A DNA stretch of 64,000 nucleotides from Sphingobium bisphenolivorans (GCF_000412635.1 NZ_ASTG01000001.1:124001-188000), one strand, 5' to 3'; positions 35,924 to 45,760 are shown, counted from the stretch's first letter. The notes: generated from the letters alone by a model not told the origin. Numbers and translations: made by a program.

Positions 35924-36098
35924 CCCTCTCCCTTGAGGGAGAGGGCTGCGCAGGCTTGGCAGCTTGCTGCCTAGCCGTAGCTGGGTGAGGGGGTGATCCG
36001 GGCTAAAGACTGGCCTGTAGCCGCTCCCCCCCCATCCAACTTCGCCCAGCTTCACTCCGTTCAGCAAGGCTCCGTATCCTTCTCCCCCAAGGGAGAAG
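35924..36098. repeat. Intergenic repeat with CCCTCTCCC and CCTTCTCCC palindromes
   Basis: This is the first part of a 463-nt gene-free stretch (35874-36336) after aroB. CCCTCTCCC-TTGA-GGGAGAGGG (35924-35945) is a perfect 9-bp hairpin. A degenerate segment (GGCAGCTTGCTGCC at 35958-35971) follows, and the region closes with CCTTCTCCC...GGGAGAAGG (36079-36098). It resembles the dispersed CTCCCT repeats of alphaproteobacteria. The first hairpin may also terminate aroB. Confidence 0.65.
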
Positions 36099-36144
36099 GA
36101 ATGTCTTGCTCTGGCCGATTACAGTCCGTCAGCTTTCTCAACTT

Positions 36145-36220
36145 CGTTCGTGCTGAGCCCGTCGAAGCACGCGCGCAACGGTGGGCGCAATCGCGTCCTT
36201 CTACAAGCTCAGGACGAACG
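36145..36220. repeat. REP-like inverted repeat (CGTTCGTGCTGAG family)
   Basis: Outer arms CGTTCGT-GCTGAG and CTCAG-GACGAACG flank a GTCGAAGCAC core. It is the last recognisable element in the gene-free gap; nothing else but the rpmE terminator is seen before 36337. Confidence 0.7.
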
Positions 36221-36283
36221 GCAGAATGCGCTTCGGGACATGAGCCTTTACCAGAACACGGCCTCGCGTCCGTCATTCTGCAC

Positions 36284-36312
36284 AAAAAAGGGCGCCTCGC
36301 TGGGCGCCCTTC
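36284..36312 (-). terminator. Rho-independent terminator of rpmE
   Basis: Minus strand: GGGCGCC-CAGCGA-GGCGCCC followed by six T. The stem is 7 bp and perfect, ~25 nt after the rpmE stop. Confidence 0.9.
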
Positions 36313-36336
36313 TCATTCGTCCGTCTGGCGGAGCGA

Positions 36337-36561
36337 TTACTTCTTCAGCGTCAGGCCACCGAAACGCTTGTTGAAGCGTGCTACCTGGCCACCCTGCTCC
36401 AGCTGGCGCGTGCCGCCGGTCCAGGCCGGGTGCGACTTCGGGTCGATGTCGAGCGCCAGCGTGTCGCCTTCCTTGCCCCAGGTCGAGCGGGTGCGGAAGG
36501 TGGTGCCGTCGGTCATCTGGACGGTGATGAAGTGGTAATCGGGATGCGTATCGGCCTTCAT
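36337..36561 (-). CDS. rpmE: 50S ribosomal protein L31
   Basis: This 74-aa protein has the L31 core: [29 protein letters not shown], and [27 protein letters not shown]. It lacks the CxxC pair of zinc-binding L31, so it is the Cys-free form usual in this group. ATG 36561 is chosen over an upstream frame without homology. It is monocistronic with its own terminator. Confidence 0.96.
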   Translation of the reverse strand: MKADTHPDYHFITVQMTDGTTFRTRSTWGKEGDTLALDIDPKSHPAWTGGTRQLEQGGQVARFNKRFGGLTLKK

Positions 36562-36684
36562 GGGTCTGCTCCGTCGATGGGCCGGTTTCCGACCGGCCAT
36601 GGATGCGAAAAATTGCGAAGGCGCGCGGTTACATGGGATCGCGCGCAAAGGCAAGGGGGAACGGCGGCGCGTTCCCCCTATCCA

Positions 36685-37164
36685 TCAATCGACCGGCGGG
36701 TCGGCGATCATTGCGACGAAATTGGCTTCGGCGCAAAGCTTGCCATCGACCATCGCCTTGCCTTCGAACTTGCAGACCCGTCCGCGGATCTGGATTAAGT
36801 CGACATGCAGGTCGAGCAGGCAGCCGGGCTCCACAGGGTTGCGGAACTTGGCGCCGTCGATGCTCATGAAATAGACGAGCTTGCCAGATCCGCGCAGCTC
36901 CATCGTCTCGACCGTCAGCACGCCGGCGGCCTGCGCCATGGCTTCGACGATCAGCACGCCGGGCATGATCGGACGGCCGGGGAAATGGCCTTGGAAGAAG
37001 CTTTCGTTGATCGACACCGCCTTGACGGCGTGGATCGACCCGTTGGGAACGAGCGAGATCACGCGGTCGACAAGCAGCATCGGGTAACGGTGCGGCAGCG
37101 CCGCCATGATCCCACGAATATCGATGGGACCGATGGCGGCGGCCGGATCAGCCTGATCCGTCAT
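36685..37164 (-). CDS. fabZ: 3-hydroxyacyl-[ACP] dehydratase FabZ
   Basis: This 159-aa hot-dog enzyme dehydrates 3-hydroxyacyl-ACP in fatty acid elongation. The active site is [24 protein letters not shown], with catalytic His in GHFPG and Glu in [19 protein letters not shown] is the standard N-terminal motif. It starts only 7 nt after the skp stop; the lpxD gene that normally sits between them, and lpxA and lpxB that normally follow, are absent. Confidence 0.97.
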   Translation of the reverse strand: MTDQADPAAAIGPIDIRGIMAALPHRYPMLLVDRVISLVPNGSIHAVKAVSINESFFQGHFPGRPIMPGVLIVEAMAQAAGVLTVETMELRGSGKLVYFMSIDGAKFRNPVEPGCLLDLHVDLIQIRGRVCKFEGKAMVDGKLCAEANFVAMIADPPVD

Positions 37165-37171
37165 CGAAGGA

Positions 37172-37840
37172 TCAGCGCGAGGTCGGCTGCTGCGACGGGT
37201 TGGCCGGAGCCGCTGCCGCCGGGGCCGGAGCCTGACCCTGACGCGCCGCGCCGCCGGGCTGCCAGCCAGCCGGCGGAGTGATGCCGACGCTCGGCACCAG
37301 CGCGTTCAGCTGGGTCACGACCTGCTGCGTGATATCAACGGTCGGCTGGTAGGACACGGTCGCGTCGGGCGACAGGATCAGATCGACCTTCGCCTGGGTC
37401 ATGGCCGCCTTCAGCGCGTCCGACAGCTTGGCCGAAATCTGCTCCTCGACATAGGCGTTGGCGAGCGCGATCGGCTGGCCGAGGCGCTGCAGTTCGGCCT
37501 GACCGTTCTGGCCGGCCTTCTGATAGGCCTCATACTGGGTCTGGATTGCCGGGGTCGGCTTGTTGCCGGCCGCCTTCATCGCGGCTTCCAGAGCGGTGCC
37601 CTTGGCCTTGAGGTCGGCGTCGATGGCGTTCTTGCGCGCGGTAAAGCTGTCGATCTGCGCCTTGTAGGTCGTCTGGATCTGCGTGCGGGCGGTGCTGTAG
37701 GCCGAGCTGGTGGCGACGGCGCGCTGCAGATCGACGACGGCGACGCCGGTTTTCGACTGCGCGGCGGCAGGCGTGCTGGCGAGCGCGATGGCAGTCATGG
37801 GCGCCAGGGCAAGCGCCGCGGCCTTGAAAATGGTCTTCAT
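37172..37840 (-). CDS. skp: OmpH/Skp-family periplasmic chaperone
   Basis: This 222-aa protein has a signal peptide ([28 protein letters not shown]). [20 protein letters not shown] is the Skp start. A coiled-coil arm (~45-120) with many Lys/Ala/Gln and a return strand ([28 protein letters not shown]) follow. The C-terminal ~35 residues are a Pro/Ala/Gln tail. It holds unfolded outer-membrane proteins for the BAM complex. Its start codon overlaps the bamA stop by one base. Confidence 0.9.
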   Translation of the reverse strand: MKTIFKAAALALAPMTAIALASTPAAAQSKTGVAVVDLQRAVATSSAYSTARTQIQTTYKAQIDSFTARKNAIDADLKAKGTALEAAMKAAGNKPTPAIQTQYEAYQKAGQNGQAELQRLGQPIALANAYVEEQISAKLSDALKAAMTQAKVDLILSPDATVSYQPTVDITQQVVTQLNALVPSVGITPPAGWQPGGAARQGQAPAPAAAAPANPSQQPTSR

Positions 37841-40494
37841 CAGAATTGAGTCCCTACGTTGAAGCTGATCAGCTGAGTGTCGTCCCCTGGTTCCTTGAGC
37901 AGGGCCTTGGCGACATCGATGCGGAACGGGCCGAAGGGCGAGTTCCAGTTGACGCCAAAGCCCACAGCGACGCGCGGCTTGAGCGTGTCGCCGAGATATC
38001 GTTCTTCAAAGCCGGTGCCGCTCAGGTGCGTACCGCCACTTGGACAAGTCGGAGCTTGAGGCGTGCCACCGGCGCCGACCGTCGTCGTGGTCGTGCCGCT
38101 TGTCACCGAACAATATCCCGCGAACGGTGCCGTCACCGGGTCGCGCAGTCCGCCAACTGCACCCGCATCTACGAAGATAGATGGCCGCAGCCCCATTTCC
38201 CGGGCGCCCGAACCCAGCGGAATTTCCACTTCCGCACGGGCGAGATAATAGATCTTCCCACCCAAGGCATCGTCGCGCCTGTTGTTGTTATTGTCCGTAG
38301 CGAGCACACCCGTGATCGCGCCCGTAGTCGTATCCGTCGTCGTTGTATAGTAACGACGGACCACGCGCGGCCCGACCCCGCGAATGTCAAACCCACGGAT
38401 TTGCGGGTTACCGAGGAAGAAGCGGTCGGTCAGGCGAACCTTGTCAACCAGATTGCCAGAAGCATCACGCCGCTCGCCTTCAAGGCTGTGGATATAGCCA
38501 CCTTCACCCGAAAGCGAGAAGATGAAGCCACCGCCTAGCGGCCAATATTTTGCGGCATTGATGCGCGTGCGGATATATTTGACGCTGCCACCAAGACCCG
38601 CAAAGTCCTGGCTGAGCGAAATATTGTGGCCGCGTGTGGCGCGGATACGATTATCACGATTGTCGTAGATCAACGAGTAGCCGAGCGAGGATGTGGTCCG
38701 CTTACCGATCGCATCACAAAGATAACGACCGGCAATAACAGGATCGCATTCGGTAGTGCCGTCACCATTGAGGTCGCGATAATAAGTATCCTTGTCGAGC
38801 GTAACATCGTCTAGGTTCAGGCTGTAGCGCAGCGCCAGCGACATATATTCGGTGATCGGCACGCCCGCCCGGATCTGGAAGCCCGTCGTGGTCTGCTTGT
38901 ACGTTGTGTCGCGGTCGTTGCCGCTGCCCGTGAAACGGAAGCTGTTCAAGTCGCGGCGGTAGATGTCGCCGCCCAGAGCGATATTCTTATCCATGAAATA
39001 GGGCTCGGTGAAGCCCAGCTCGACGGACTTGGAATAGGCCGAATAGTTGACGCTCGCGCGCAGTTCCTGGCCCTTGCCGCGGAAGTTGCGCTGCGTGATC
39101 GACGCCGCGACGATGAAGCGCTCCAACGACGAGAAGCCGGCCGACAGCGACAGTTCGCCGGTCGATTTTTCCTGCACGTTGGTTTCGAGCACGATGCGGT
39201 CGGGGGCGGACCCGGGCTTCTGCTCGATGTCCAGCTTTTCCTGGAAGAAGCCGAGCGAATTGATGCGGTCCTTCGAACGCTTGACGAGGAAGCTGTTGAA
39301 CGCGTCCCCTTCGGCCAGACGGAATTCGCGGCGGACGACCTTGTCCTGCGTCAGCGTGTTGCCGTTGATGTCGACCCGCTCGACATAGACGCGCGGCGCG
39401 TTGGCGATGCGGAAATTGATCCCCATCGTCAGGCTGTCCTTGTCGCGGTTGAAGTCCGGCGACACGTCGGCAAAGGCATAGCCGAACAGACCGGCCGTCT
39501 CGCTCAGCGTATCGACGGTGTCTTCGACCTGCTTGGCGTTGTACCAGTCGCCCTTCTTCATCGGCAGCATCTTGGTCAACGAGCTTCCCGACAGATCGCG
39601 AATGTCGGATTCGACCTTCACGTCGCCGAATTTGTATCGCTGCCCTTCCTCGACCACATAGGTGATGATGAAGTCCTGCTTGTTCGGCGTCAGTTCCGCC
39701 ACGGCGGAAATCACACGGAAGTCGGCATAGCCCTCGGTCAGATAGAATTGGCGCAGCTTCTGCTGGTCATAGGCGAGACGGTCGGGATCATAGCTGGTGC
39801 CCGAGGAGAAGAGGCGGAACCAGCGCGACTGCTTCGTCACCATCTGGCTGCGCAGTTCGCCGTCGCCGAATTTCTCGTTGCCGATGATGTTGATCTGGCG
39901 GACCTTGGACTTGGGCCCTTCCGAAATCTCGAACACGATGTCGACGCGGTTCTGGTCGAGTTGGACCATCTTCGGCTCGACCGTCGCGGCAAAGCGGCCC
40001 TGGCGGCGATAGAGTTCGATGATGCGGGCGACGTCGGCGCGAACCTTCGAGCGGGTATAGATCTGGCGCGGGGCGAGCTTGATCTCCGGCCGGATCTTGT
40101 CTTCCTTCAGGCGCTTACTGCCTTCCAAGACGATGCGGTTGATGACCGGGTTTTCCTTCACCTCGATCGTCAGCGCGCCATTGGCGTTGCGGATCTGGAC
40201 GTCGGCGAACAGCTCCGTCTCATAGAGGTCGCGCAGCGCCTGATCGAGCGTCTCCTGCGTGAAGGGCTGGCCGGCGCGCAGCTTGGTGTAGGAAAGGACG
40301 GTGTCCGGCTCCAGACGCTGCGTGCCCACGACCGAAATGGCGCTGATCGTACCGGCGGCGGGGGCCACGGCCGGGATCGGGGCAGCGGACGGTGGCGGGG
40401 TCTGCGCCGCAGCCGGAAGCGCCGACAGACCGGCGATCATCGTCGTCGCCAACAGAGCCACGACGACCGGGCGCTGCCTGTTGCTGCTCATCAT
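37840..40494 (-). CDS. bamA: Outer membrane protein assembly factor BamA
   Basis: This 884-aa Omp85 protein has a signal peptide ending in LPAAAQ, five POTRA domains (~45-430) and a C-terminal 16-strand barrel with the conserved IRGF lid-lock motif (IRGFDIRGVGPR) and a terminal Phe. In the barrel two loops are long and low-complexity: a Thr/Asn-rich stretch just after the IRGF strand (YYTTTTDTTTGAITG, DNNNNRRDD), and a Cys-containing Thr/Gly loop before the last strands. DNA at ~38.0-38.8 kb is visibly more AT-rich than its neighbours. ATG 40494 follows GGTGGAG; an earlier TTG at 40521 is less likely. Upstream rseP is 92 nt away. Confidence 0.95.
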   Translation of the reverse strand: MMSSNRQRPVVVALLATTMIAGLSALPAAAQTPPPSAAPIPAVAPAAGTISAISVVGTQRLEPDTVLSYTKLRAGQPFTQETLDQALRDLYETELFADVQIRNANGALTIEVKENPVINRIVLEGSKRLKEDKIRPEIKLAPRQIYTRSKVRADVARIIELYRRQGRFAATVEPKMVQLDQNRVDIVFEISEGPKSKVRQINIIGNEKFGDGELRSQMVTKQSRWFRLFSSGTSYDPDRLAYDQQKLRQFYLTEGYADFRVISAVAELTPNKQDFIITYVVEEGQRYKFGDVKVESDIRDLSGSSLTKMLPMKKGDWYNAKQVEDTVDTLSETAGLFGYAFADVSPDFNRDKDSLTMGINFRIANAPRVYVERVDINGNTLTQDKVVRREFRLAEGDAFNSFLVKRSKDRINSLGFFQEKLDIEQKPGSAPDRIVLETNVQEKSTGELSLSAGFSSLERFIVAASITQRNFRGKGQELRASVNYSAYSKSVELGFTEPYFMDKNIALGGDIYRRDLNSFRFTGSGNDRDTTYKQTTTGFQIRAGVPITEYMSLALRYSLNLDDVTLDKDTYYRDLNGDGTTECDPVIAGRYLCDAIGKRTTSSLGYSLIYDNRDNRIRATRGHNISLSQDFAGLGGSVKYIRTRINAAKYWPLGGGFIFSLSGEGGYIHSLEGERRDASGNLVDKVRLTDRFFLGNPQIRGFDIRGVGPRVVRRYYTTTTDTTTGAITGVLATDNNNNRRDDALGGKIYYLARAEVEIPLGSGAREMGLRPSIFVDAGAVGGLRDPVTAPFAGYCSVTSGTTTTTVGAGGTPQAPTCPSGGTHLSGTGFEERYLGDTLKPRVAVGFGVNWNSPFGPFRIDVAKALLKEPGDDTQLISFNVGTQF

Positions 40495-40586
40495 CGCTGT
40501 CACCCGCTCCACCTTTACCAAATAAGCAATATTCGTTCACGCCGCAGAAAGACGGCGCGAAATGGCGCCTCCCTGCCCGATACGGC

Positions 40587-41720
40587 TCAGCCGATCAAGC
40601 CGGACAGGCGCTCCCACAGTCCGAAAGAAGACAAATCGTTGAATGTCACCAGCATCATCATCGCCAGCAGCACGGCCATTCCCGAACGATAGGCCCATTC
40701 CTGCACCTGCGGGCTGACCGGCCGGCGCTGGATCGCCTCCACCCCGTAGAACAGCAAATGGCCGCCATCCAACATCGGAATTGGCAACAGGTTGATGAAC
40801 CCCAAGTTAATCGAGATGAGCGCCATGAAGAAGACGAAGCTTTCAATCCCAAGCGTGGCCGCCTGCCCCGACACCTCGGCGATCTTGAGCGGACCGCCCA
40901 GTTCCTTGACTGATCGACCGCCGCCGATGATCTGGCCCAGCGTCTCGACCATGGTGCGGATGATATCGCCTGTGCGTTCGATCGCCACGACAGGCGCCCG
41001 CAACAGGCTGACCGGCTCGATCACCGGTTCGCCGGGCGCTATGCCCAGCCGGCCGATGCGGAATTTGTTGCCGAAGCCGTCATCCTCCTCGACGGATCCG
41101 ACCTGCCCCTGTTTCTCGATCTGCTTGCCGTTGCGCTCGATCACCACGGTGACGGGCTCGCCGGGCCGGATCTGTGCGAAGAGGCGAATATCGTCGAAAG
41201 TGCTCATCTCGCGGCCATTGAGCGAGACGATGCGGTCGCCCGCCACAATGCCGGCCGCAGCCGCTGCGCTGCCGGGCTGCACCTGGCCCGCGACGGCCGG
41301 CGTGCGGCTCTCGCCATGGACGAAGGCAAAAGTGGCGAGGATCAGAATTGCGAAGATGAAGTTGATCGCCGGCCCTGCGCCGACGATGGCGGCGCGCTGC
41401 CACAGCGGCTTGGCCGGGAAGCTCTCCGCCCGCTCGGACGCGGGCAGTTCCAGCCAGGCGGGGTCGGCCTGGCTGGCGACGTTCATGTCGCCCTTGAACT
41501 TGACATAGCCGCCGAGCGGCAGCGCGCCCAGGCGCCAGCGGGTGCCGCGCTTGTCGACCCAGGCGGCGATCTCCGGCCCGAAGCCGATCGAGAAGGCCTC
41601 CGCCTTCACCCCGCACCAGCGGCCGACCACATAATGGCCAAGCTCATGCACGAAGACGAGCGGCCCGATGACTGCCACGAAAGCGATCACAGTCAGCAGG
41701 AAACCGGGGTTCTGGATCAA
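40587..41720 (-). CDS. rseP: RIP zinc metalloprotease RseP
   Basis: This 377-aa intramembrane site-2 protease has zinc motif HELGH in LVFVHELGHYVVGRWCGV, a single PDZ domain (~125-200, TPAVAGQVQPGSAAAAAGIVAGDRIVSLNGRE) and a second motif NLGFINLLPIPMLDGGHLL with the catalytic Asp. Length is shorter than two-PDZ E. coli RseP, as is normal in alphaproteobacteria. Its start overlaps the dxr stop (ATGA). It likely cleaves anti-sigma factors or signal peptides; the substrate cannot be read from here. Confidence 0.95.
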   Translation of the reverse strand: MIQNPGFLLTVIAFVAVIGPLVFVHELGHYVVGRWCGVKAEAFSIGFGPEIAAWVDKRGTRWRLGALPLGGYVKFKGDMNVASQADPAWLELPASERAESFPAKPLWQRAAIVGAGPAINFIFAILILATFAFVHGESRTPAVAGQVQPGSAAAAAGIVAGDRIVSLNGREMSTFDDIRLFAQIRPGEPVTVVIERNGKQIEKQGQVGSVEEDDGFGNKFRIGRLGIAPGEPVIEPVSLLRAPVVAIERTGDIIRTMVETLGQIIGGGRSVKELGGPLKIAEVSGQAATLGIESFVFFMALISINLGFINLLPIPMLDGGHLLFYGVEAIQRRPVSPQVQEWAYRSGMAVLLAMMMLVTFNDLSSFGLWERLSGLIG

Positions 41721-42877
41721 GCGGTCAATCTTTCCATCACTTGGCCTGCCATCGCGCGCGCCTGCTTGTCCGCTTCCAGCACGTCGTCGATCTGGCGAGG
41801 CACAGGCGCGCTATAGCGGTTCAAGACATCCTCCACAATCATGGCGATATCAAGGAAGCGGATGGCGCCCGCCAAGAAAGCCGCGACCGCCACTTCATTG
41901 GCGGCGTTAAGGATGGCCGGAGCAGCCCCGCCCGCCTGCGCCGCCTGCCGCGTGAGGCGCAGCGCGGGGAAGCGCTGCTCATCGGGCGCCTCGAAGTCCA
42001 GCCGGCCGATCCGCGCGAGGTCGAGCGGCTGGCATGGCGTGGCGGTGCGCTCCGGCCAGGCAAGCGCGTGGGCGATCGGTATCCGCATGTCCGGCGAGCC
42101 AAGCTGCGCCAGCGTCGAGCGGTCGCGAAACTCGACCATGGAATGGATCACCGACTGCGGGTGGACAAGTATCTCGATTCGCTCGAGGCCGACCGGGAAG
42201 AGATGCGCAGCCTCGATCAGTTCGAGGCCCTTGTTCATCATCGTCGCGCTGTCGACGCTGATCTTCGCGCCCATCGACCAGTTGGGATGCGCCACCGCCT
42301 GCGCCGGGGTGATGCCGCGCATGTCCTCCAGGCTGCGGGTGCGGAACGGCCCGCCGCTGGCGGTCAGGATGATCCTTGCCACATCTTCCATACGACTACC
42401 GGCAAGGCACTGGAATATCGCATTATGTTCGCTGTCGACCGGGAGCAGCGTCGCGCCCGAGGCACTCACCGCGTCCATCATCAGCGCGCCCGCCGACACG
42501 AGCGATTCCTTGTTCGCGAGCGCGACCGTGCCGCCCGCCTTGAGCGCTGCCATGGTGGGACGCAGGCCGGCACAGCCGACGATGGCGGCCATGCTCCAGT
42601 CCGCCCCGGCCCGCGCCGCTTCGACCAGCGCTCCCTCGCCTGCGGCGACTTCAACGCCAGAGCCAGCAAGGGCTTGCTTGAGCGCGTCATAACGGGCTTC
42701 GTTGCCGATCACGGCGAGCTTCGCCCCGGTGCGGCGCGCAGCAGCGGCGAGCCCTTCGACATCGCCGTGGGCGGTGAGCGCGATCACCTCATAAGCATCG
42801 GGGTCGCGCTGAACGAGGTCGAGCGTCGACATGCCGACCGAGCCGGTCGCGCCGAAGATGGAGAGCTTGCGCTTCAC
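41717..42877 (-). CDS. dxr: 1-deoxy-D-xylulose 5-phosphate reductoisomerase
   Basis: This 386-aa enzyme makes MEP, the committed step of the non-mevalonate isoprenoid pathway. The NADPH-binding start is LSIFGATGSVGMSTLDLV; ALANKESLVSAG, LLPVDSEHNAIFQCL, SGGPFRTR and HPNWSMGAKISVDSATMMNKGLELIEA are diagnostic. The start is GTG 42877, whose last bases overlap the cdsA stop (GTGA). The longer open frame upstream is cdsA read out of frame. Confidence 0.97.
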   Translation of the reverse strand: MKRKLSIFGATGSVGMSTLDLVQRDPDAYEVIALTAHGDVEGLAAAARRTGAKLAVIGNEARYDALKQALAGSGVEVAAGEGALVEAARAGADWSMAAIVGCAGLRPTMAALKAGGTVALANKESLVSAGALMMDAVSASGATLLPVDSEHNAIFQCLAGSRMEDVARIILTASGGPFRTRSLEDMRGITPAQAVAHPNWSMGAKISVDSATMMNKGLELIEAAHLFPVGLERIEILVHPQSVIHSMVEFRDRSTLAQLGSPDMRIPIAHALAWPERTATPCQPLDLARIGRLDFEAPDEQRFPALRLTRQAAQAGGAAPAILNAANEVAVAAFLAGAIRFLDIAMIVEDVLNRYSAPVPRQIDDVLEADKQARAMAGQVMERLTA

Positions 42878-43659
42878 GGTTGCACCAGCAGCAGATAGGC
42901 GGCCGCCGCGAGCGGAGCAGCCGCAACCACGCCATCCAGCCGGTCCATCACCCCGCCATGGCCGGGCAGCAGCGTCCCACTGTCCTTGACGCCCGCGCGC
43001 CGTTTCATCCAGCTTTCGAGCAGGTCGCCCAGCTGCGCCGCGACGGCCAGCAATCCGCTGGCGGCGGCAAGCTGGACCGGGAGCCCGGCGAAACGGTAGA
43101 GCAGGAAACCGGTAAGCAGCGCGGCAAGGACGCCCCCGCCCAGCCCCGCCCAGGTCTTGGACGGGCTCACACGCGGCGCGAGCTTGGGCCCGCCGATCGA
43201 GCGGCCCGCGAAATAGGCACCGATATCCGTCGCCCACACAAGCGCCAGCGCCCATAGCGTCAGCAGCAGCCCATAATGGTCCGGCGTCTGGTCGCGCAGG
43301 AACAGCAGAGCCATGATTGGCACGCAGATATAGGGGATGCCAAGCGCCAGCTTGCCCGACCGGCACACCAGCGCGACGAAGAAAAATGCCGCCGCCATGA
43401 GCGTGAACGCCACCCAGGACACGCCGGCCGCAAGCGGACAGAGGATCGCAAGCGGTACCGACACCGCGAACATCGCCAGCTTGCGGTGTTCCGGCGAGGC
43501 GCCGACCAGATCGCCCCATTCGCCCTGCATCAGCACGCCCGCGACGACCAGCAGCAGCCAGAACAGGAAACCGCCCCAGACCAAGGCAGCCAACGCCACC
43601 AGGATGAGCAGCACACCGACGATCGCGCGCGTGCGGAATTCGCTGGACATGCTGGTCAC
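42874..43659 (-). CDS. cdsA: Phosphatidate cytidylyltransferase
   Basis: This 261-aa multi-pass enzyme makes CDP-diacylglycerol. The CDS signature is present near the C terminus (PRVSPSKTWAGLGGGVLAALLTG, then GDLLESWMKRRAGVKDSGTLLPGHGGVMDRLDG). About seven transmembrane helices are predicted. The GTG at 43659 overlaps the uppS stop as GTGA; ATG 43650 is the alternative. Its product feeds pssA at 48.2 kb. Confidence 0.96.
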   Translation of the reverse strand: MTSMSSEFRTRAIVGVLLILVALAALVWGGFLFWLLLVVAGVLMQGEWGDLVGASPEHRKLAMFAVSVPLAILCPLAAGVSWVAFTLMAAAFFFVALVCRSGKLALGIPYICVPIMALLFLRDQTPDHYGLLLTLWALALVWATDIGAYFAGRSIGGPKLAPRVSPSKTWAGLGGGVLAALLTGFLLYRFAGLPVQLAAASGLLAVAAQLGDLLESWMKRRAGVKDSGTLLPGHGGVMDRLDGVVAAAPLAAAAYLLLVQP

Positions 43660-44396
43660 AGCCCGCCGAACCGGCGATCCCTCATGCGAAAGGCATCCAA
43701 CGCCATCTCCAGCGCACGCGCGTCGAAATCAGGCCAGAGCATGTCGGTGAAATAGAGTTCGGCATAAGCCGCCTGCCACAGCATGAAATTGCTGAGCCGC
43801 TGTTCCCCCGATGTGCGGATCAACAGGTCGAGTGGCGGCAGCCCGGCGGTGTAGAGCGCATCATCGACATCGCCGATGCCGATCTCCTCTGCCGTCACCT
43901 CACCTGCGGCGACGCGGCGAGCGAGTGTCTGGGCCATGCGCACCAGCTCATCCTGGGCGCCATAATTGAGGGCGATGGCGATGACCGGGCCGCTATTGCC
44001 GGCGGTCCGCGCCATGGCACCTTCGATCAGGTCGACCAGCGACGCGTCCAGCGCGCGATAATTGCCGATGACGCGCAGCCGCACGCCATTGGCATGGAAC
44101 TCGTCCAGGTCCGACTGGATGAAATGGCGCAGCAGGGCCATCAGGTCGGCGACCTCGGTCGCCGGGCGCTTCCAGTTTTCGGATGAAAAGGCGTAGAGCG
44201 TCAGGCATTCAAGCCCGAGATCGCGCGCCGCGCGGGCGACGCGGCGAACCGCCTCCACCCCTGCCCGATGGCCAGCGAGGCGCGGCAGGAACCGCTTCTT
44301 CGCCCAGCGTCCGTTGCCGTCCATGATGATGGCAACGTGGCGGGCGCCATGGACCGGCGCGGCGCTGGGGAGATCGGGCTTTGCTTTGCTGGCCAT
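43656..44396 (-). CDS. uppS: Undecaprenyl diphosphate synthase
   Basis: This 246-aa cis-prenyltransferase makes the C55 lipid carrier from FPP and IPP. Motifs: HVAIIMDGNGRWAKKRFLPRLAGHRAGVEAVRR (catalytic Asp in MDGN), LTLYAFSSENWKRP, ALNYGAQDELVRM and LPPLDLLIRTSGEQRLSNFMLWQAAYAELYFTDMLWPDF. It is 41 nt after frr and joins the cdsA-dxr-rseP-bamA block. Confidence 0.97.
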   Translation of the reverse strand: MASKAKPDLPSAAPVHGARHVAIIMDGNGRWAKKRFLPRLAGHRAGVEAVRRVARAARDLGLECLTLYAFSSENWKRPATEVADLMALLRHFIQSDLDEFHANGVRLRVIGNYRALDASLVDLIEGAMARTAGNSGPVIAIALNYGAQDELVRMAQTLARRVAAGEVTAEEIGIGDVDDALYTAGLPPLDLLIRTSGEQRLSNFMLWQAAYAELYFTDMLWPDFDARALEMALDAFRMRDRRFGGL

Positions 44397-44437
44397 CAGA
44401 GGGGAATGTGCGCCATCAGGAGGATCAAGGGCCCGGC

Positions 44438-44995
44438 TCAGTGGCCGAGAATTTCCTTCTCCTTCGCTGCGGCGGCGGCGTCAATATCCGCGATGGTGCT
44501 GTCGGTTAGCTTCTGAACCTCGGTTTCCAGCCGCTTGCGCTCGTCCTCGCTGATCTCGCCCTTCTTCTCGTCGGCCTTGAGACTGTCCATGCCGTCGCGG
44601 CGGACATTGCGCACGGCGACCCGAGCGCCCTCGGCATATTTGCTGGCGAGCTTCGCCAGTTCCTTGCGGCGCTCCTCGGTAAGGTCGGGGATCGGCAGAC
44701 GCAGCGTCTGGCCGTCAACGATGGGGTTGAGGCCAAGACCGGCCGAGCGGATCGCCTTGTCGCACGGCCCCACATTGCTCTTGTCCCACACCTGGACCGA
44801 CAGCATGCGCGGTTCGGGCGCGGAGACGGTCGCAACCTGGTTGAGCGGCATATGCGCGCCATAAACCTCAACCGTCACCGGATCGAGCAGCTGGATATTG
44901 GCGCGGCCGGTGCGCAGGCCCGCCAGATCGCCCTTCAGCGATTCGATGGCGCCGTGCATGCGGCGTTCCAGATCAGCCTTGTCATATTGAGCCAT
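44438..44995 (-). CDS. frr: Ribosome recycling factor
   Basis: This 185-aa protein splits post-termination ribosomes with EF-G. It has the helical domain I motifs [25 protein letters not shown] and the C-terminal block [34 protein letters not shown]. It follows pyrH by 6 nt, the universal order. Confidence 0.97.
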   Translation of the reverse strand: MAQYDKADLERRMHGAIESLKGDLAGLRTGRANIQLLDPVTVEVYGAHMPLNQVATVSAPEPRMLSVQVWDKSNVGPCDKAIRSAGLGLNPIVDGQTLRLPIPDLTEERRKELAKLASKYAEGARVAVRNVRRDGMDSLKADEKKGEISEDERKRLETEVQKLTDSTIADIDAAAAAKEKEILGH

Positions 44996-45001
44996 TTTGT
45001 T

Positions 45002-45727
45002 TCAGCGCTCCTGATTCTGCACGATCGTCGCGACACCGTCACCCGCCAGGACCTTTGCAAGGTTGCCGGTTTCGCGAATGTTGAACACGACGATGGGAAT
45101 ATTGTTTTCGCGGCAAAGGGCAATGGCACTTGCGTCCATAACCTTAAGATTATCGTTCAGCACCTGATCGAAGCTGATCTCATCATAGCGTGCGGCGTCG
45201 GGCACCTTCTTGGGATCGGCATTGTAGATGCCGTCGACGCTGGTGCCCTTGAACAGTGCGTTGCAGTCCATTTCGGCCGCACGCAGCGCGGCGGTGGTGT
45301 CGGTCGTGAAGAAGGGGCTGCCGGTACCCGCCGCGAAAATCACGATGCGGCCCTTCTCCATGTGCCGAACGGCCTTGCGCCGGATATAGGGTTCGCAGAC
45401 CGAGGCCATCGGAATCGCGGACTGGACGCGCGTGTCGTAGCCGAGCTTCTCCAGCGCATTCTGTACAGCCAACGCATTCATGACGGTGGCGAGCATGCCC
45501 ATATAGTCCGCACTGGCCCGGTCAAAGCCCTTCGCGGCACCGGCAAGGCCCCGGAAGATGTTGCCGCCGCCCACGACGACGCAGAGCTCGAAGCCCGCGT
45601 CCTTAGCCGCCGCGATCTCGCCCGCGACGCGGTTCACCGTTTCGGGCTCGATTCCGAACTGCCCCTGCCCCATCAGCACTTCGCCCGAAAGTTTCAGCAG
45701 GATACGCTTGAAGGCTGGGCGAGACAT
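45002..45727 (-). CDS. pyrH: Uridylate kinase
   Basis: This 241-aa amino-acid-kinase-fold enzyme makes UDP from UMP. Motifs: [58 protein letters not shown] and [13 protein letters not shown] 45727 gives the canonical N terminus; the longer frame upstream reads a hairpin. A strong hairpin separates it from tsf, so its expression may be attenuated. Confidence 0.97.
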   Translation of the reverse strand: MSRPAFKRILLKLSGEVLMGQGQFGIEPETVNRVAGEIAAAKDAGFELCVVVGGGNIFRGLAGAAKGFDRASADYMGMLATVMNALAVQNALEKLGYDTRVQSAIPMASVCEPYIRRKAVRHMEKGRIVIFAAGTGSPFFTTDTTAALRAAEMDCNALFKGTSVDGIYNADPKKVPDAARYDEISFDQVLNDNLKVMDASAIALCRENNIPIVVFNIRETGNLAKVLAGDGVATIVQNQER

Positions 45728-45760
45728 GCGGGGCAATATTCCTGTTATCATTGGGCAAGG

